A DNA stretch of 64,000 nt from Rhizomicrobium electricum (GTDB lineage Bacteria; Pseudomonadota; Alphaproteobacteria; Micropepsales; Micropepsaceae), in NCBI RefSeq assembly GCF_011762045.1, contig NZ_JAASQS010000012.1, positions 62,001-126,000 of the forward strand, given 5' to 3'. The notes beneath the pieces were generated by a model that was not told where the DNA came from, ran no database searches, and saw nothing but the letters and a program-made list of their open reading frames with translations. A program made the translations under genes and the position numbers. This document shows, piece by piece, positions 61,763 to 64,000 of this stretch. Numbering within the stretch: position 1 is the first letter of the stretch; each line of letters begins with the position of its first letter.

Positions 61763-63265
61763 ATGGATTCATACGCTCTCGGCCAGAAGCTCACGGCAGC
61801 CGGACGTCTCTCGGAGGCGATCGGAGCGTTCGAGCGTGCGCTTGCCGAGAAGCCAGACGACATCCGTGCCCTGTTTGCTCTCGGAAATACCGCGCGCGCG
61901 CTCGGCATGGGCGCCGCGGCCGAACAATTCTATCGCCACGTGCTTGAACTGGAGCCGGGCCGGCTGGAAGCCGTGGTCAATCTCGCCAACCTCCTCCGTT
62001 CGCAAGGTGCTTTCGAGGCGGCGGCCGCATTGATCCGCCCCGCTTTGGCACAGAAACCGGACGACCCCGAGCTTCTGCTGACGTTGGGCTCAATTTTGCG
62101 TGAAACCGACGCGTTGACGGCGGCCGCTGACCTTTACCGGGCCGTTCTCGAGAAAAAGCCAGCGTCCGTGCCGGCCTTAGTCAATCTCGCCGATCTTCTT
62201 GCTGACGGTGGCAACGACAGGGAAGCCCTGAAGCTATACGATCGTGCGTTGAAGCTTGAACCCGACAACGCCCAGGCCCGGCTTAATCGCGCCATTCTGC
62301 ATCTGGCGCGCGGCAATCTGAAAGACGGTTGGAAGGATTACACGGCCCGCTTGAAGGTACCCGGCAAGGTACCGCTCGCCGATCATGGCTTGAAGCGCTG
62401 GGACGGATCGAGCCTCAAGCGCACGCGTCTTTTGATAACCGCCGAGCAAGGAGTCGGCGATCATCTAATGTTTGCCAGCATGATCCCGGAGCTGGCTGTA
62501 CGCGCCGCGGCTGAGGGCGGAGCGTTGCTTCTCGAATGCGAACCGCGGTTGCGGCCGCTGTTTGTCCGCTCATTTCCGGACGTGGCGACGCACGATTGGG
62601 ACATCGAAAAGCGTGAAGGCGTGCTGCGGACCCATTACGGCTGGCTGAAGCTTGCCGGCGGCGCCAATGCCTTCATGGAAATGGGCAGCTTGCCGAAATT
62701 GCTGCGCAAGACCATTGCGGCGTTTCCTGCGCCCAACACCTTCCTGACCGCCGACCCGGACGAAGCCGCCCGTTGGCGATCCTGCTTCGAAAATCTCCCG
62801 CGGCCATGGGTAGCCGTGTGCTGGCGTTCGGGCTCAACCGGCGGCGCGCGCGCCGTACAATATGCTGCGCTGAAGGATTGGGGCGGGATGCTGTGCGAAA
62901 TGCCGGGAACCGCTATCGTTGCTCAATATGACGCCCGCGAGGATGAAACCGCTGCGCTATCGACACTCGGTGGACGCCCCGTGTTCGTTCCTCAGGAAAT
63001 CGATCAGAAGCAGGAACTCGACCGTGTTGCGGCGATGCTCTCGGTCTGCGATGCGGTAATCAGCGCACCGACAGCGGTATCGTGGCTTTCGGCCGGGCTG
63101 GGCGTTCCGACCTTCAAAGCGCTTTACGATTTGAGTTGGCCGAGTTTCGGCACCAATTACGAGCCCTTCGCTCCGGCGGCCCGTTGTCTGATGCCGGCGC
63201 GCCCCGGCGACTGGTCCGATGTCATGGCGCAAGCACTGGCGGCGATCAAAGCGCTGCCGGCTTAG
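61763..63265 (+). CDS. TPR-glycosyltransferase, FlmG/FlbA-like flagellin glycosylation protein
   Basis: A 500-residue protein. Residues about 1-205 are six or so TPR repeats (LSEAIGAFERALAEKPDD, AAEQFYRHVLELEPGR, REALKLYDRALKLEPDN). About 215-500 form a GT-B-like domain with TAEQGVGDHLMFASMIPEL and VCWRSGSTGG. This pairing is that of Caulobacter FlmG (FlbA), which transfers pseudaminic acid to flagellins. Context agrees: a FlaEY-like gene is divergent and a PseG-like gene convergent, 20 bases... see the pseG entry for overlap. The ATG at 61763 is chosen. A GTG at 61745 is also in frame. No flagellin gene is in the window. Confidence 0.75.
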   Translation: MDSYALGQKLTAAGRLSEAIGAFERALAEKPDDIRALFALGNTARALGMGAAAEQFYRHVLELEPGRLEAVVNLANLLRSQGAFEAAAALIRPALAQKPDDPELLLTLGSILRETDALTAAADLYRAVLEKKPASVPALVNLADLLADGGNDREALKLYDRALKLEPDNAQARLNRAILHLARGNLKDGWKDYTARLKVPGKVPLADHGLKRWDGSSLKRTRLLITAEQGVGDHLMFASMIPELAVRAAAEGGALLLECEPRLRPLFVRSFPDVATHDWDIEKREGVLRTHYGWLKLAGGANAFMEMGSLPKLLRKTIAAFPAPNTFLTADPDEAARWRSCFENLPRPWVAVCWRSGSTGGARAVQYAALKDWGGMLCEMPGTAIVAQYDAREDETAALSTLGGRPVFVPQEIDQKQELDRVAAMLSVCDAVISAPTAVSWLSAGLGVPTFKALYDLSWPSFGTNYEPFAPAARCLMPARPGDWSDVMAQALAAIKALPA

Positions 63266-64000
63266 CGCTATCGCTTCGTTTGGCTGCGAGTTCGGCTGCC
63301 AGATCGGCGGCGATGCGCGTAGCACCGGACCCGTCGATGGTCATCAGACCAGCGGCCCGCATCTGACGCCGGCGGGCTCCATCACTCAGCAAGGTCCGGA
63401 CGGCCTTGGCGATGTCTTCGCCTTTGACCTTGTCCATGTGGCCGAGATTGATGCCCATGCCTGCCTCGGCAAAAGCCGAAGCGGATTCGACATGGTCGTC
63501 GCTGATGCCGAGATAGATCGCCGGCACACCGGCTGCCGCGAGCTCGTAGGCGGTGACGCCGAACGCCACCAAAGCGACATCGCAGGTGGCAAATTCCGTA
63601 GCGAGCCCGCGAGCTCCCTCCACGGTTTCGAAGTTGGGCGAGAGACCTACTAAGGTGCGCGCCAGCCGATCCTTGTCGGTGAAGCCGGGACCGATGACGA
63701 AGCGGGCGCGGAACACCGGATCGAGCTTCTTCAGTCCTTGGGCGCATTTCAGTGTCAATCCGAACGGATCGGATCCGCCCATGGTGACCAGCAAGGTCGG
63801 ATTGCGCGACGGCTTGCGCGGCCGTTCGTTGATTTGCTGCTGGCCAAGGATGGCCCATTCCCAGCCGACGCGGGCGCGCGCCTTCGAGCCGGCCCATTTC
63901 ATCCGGGCGACTTGGGGCAGCGGCGGATAATAGGCGAGATCGCATGCCAGCCGCCGGTCGGAGCCGTCATCGACCGTCGCCTTGAGGGCAACCGGAAGCG
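63246..64000 (-). CDS. pseG: PseG-like nucleotide-sugar hydrolase (N-terminus beyond right edge)
   Basis: The minus-strand frame is open from base 64000 to the stop at 63246, so the N-terminus is missing. About 250 residues are visible. It has LLVTMGGSDPFGLTLK, a GT-B-like nucleotide-binding turn, and FGVTAYELAAAGVPAIYLGIS, the pattern of PseG, which removes UDP from the pseudaminic acid precursor. An upstream VDDGSDRRLACDL stretch also fits that family. An internal ATG at 63902 is not the start. It overlaps the 3' end of the convergent TPR glycosyltransferase gene by 20 bases. A related GT28-type enzyme is possible. Confidence 0.65.
   Translation of the reverse strand, partial: LPVALKATVDDGSDRRLACDLAYYPPLPQVARMKWAGSKARARVGWEWAILGQQQINERPRKPSRNPTLLVTMGGSDPFGLTLKCAQGLKKLDPVFRARFVIGPGFTDKDRLARTLVGLSPNFETVEGARGLATEFATCDVALVAFGVTAYELAAAGVPAIYLGISDDHVESASAFAEAGMGINLGHMDKVKGEDIAKAVRTLLSDGARRRQMRAAGLMTIDGSGATRIAADLAAELAAKRSDSAKPAAL

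Overview
The window is a GC-rich alphaproteobacterial chromosome segment. The case rests on a DksA with a one-cysteine zinc-finger region, fliL-fliM-DUF6468-motE order, perfect CtrA boxes (TTAA-N7-TTAAC), a FlaEY/FlmG-like flagellin locus, and rquA. Rhodoquinone synthesis, an L-lactate dehydrogenase and plant-glycan hydrolases together suggest a facultatively fermentative, plant-litter-degrading bacterium of the Rhizomicrobium/Micropepsales or Caulobacterales type. That placement is inference.

Layout. (1) 1-17302 is a carbohydrate locus: GH29 fucosidase (cut by the left edge), GH39 glycosidase, an exported protein with three four-cysteine repeats, a TonB-dependent receptor, an autotransporter, a LytS/LytTR-type two-component pair, a GH74 xyloglucanase and a divergent GH42 beta-galactosidase. 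The enzyme set fits fucosylated xyloglucan. (2) 17359-23457 holds cheR and an MCP, a LuxR-type regulator, rquA, a Tat-exported SMP-30 lactonase, and a long inverted-repeat element abutting lpdA. (3) 23458-35376 is envelope biogenesis: lpdA, GT39 and GT2-GtrA glycosyltransferases, a cyclopropane-fatty-acid synthase-like enzyme, two polytopic membrane proteins, and one polypeptide carrying GH18-like, NodB deacetylase and GT2 synthase domains. (4) 35487-36419 has the initiator tRNA and dksA, both with readable promoters. (5) 36430-45519 is a divergent flagellar cluster (flgH-flgA-flgG-flgF leftward; fliL-fliM-DUF6468-motE-TPR protein rightward). (6) 45552-54817 is mainly housekeeping: a VIT-like membrane protein, pentapeptide-repeat protein, ldh, DUF2934, a 41-residue membrane peptide, rppH, a YibQ-type deacetylase, ctpA, an envC-like activator and gpmA. 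(7) 54952-56307 is a small accessory patch (RhuM-family and DUF7336 proteins). (8) 56796-64000 is a second flagellar segment (flgI, rod-binding protein, FlgN-like protein, flaEY-like gene, TPR glycosyltransferase, pseG-like gene) with two tandem CtrA boxes in the divergent promoter.

How the parts fit. The first block would capture and trim a branched glucan at the cell surface. RquA plus lactate dehydrogenase would support redox balance when oxygen is short. The flagellar blocks encode basal-body, motor and flagellin-glycosylation functions. The most unusual items are the triple Cys-repeat protein inside the glycan operon, the shared 13-base leader before three exported-protein genes, the three-domain polysaccharide enzyme, and the double CtrA promoter.
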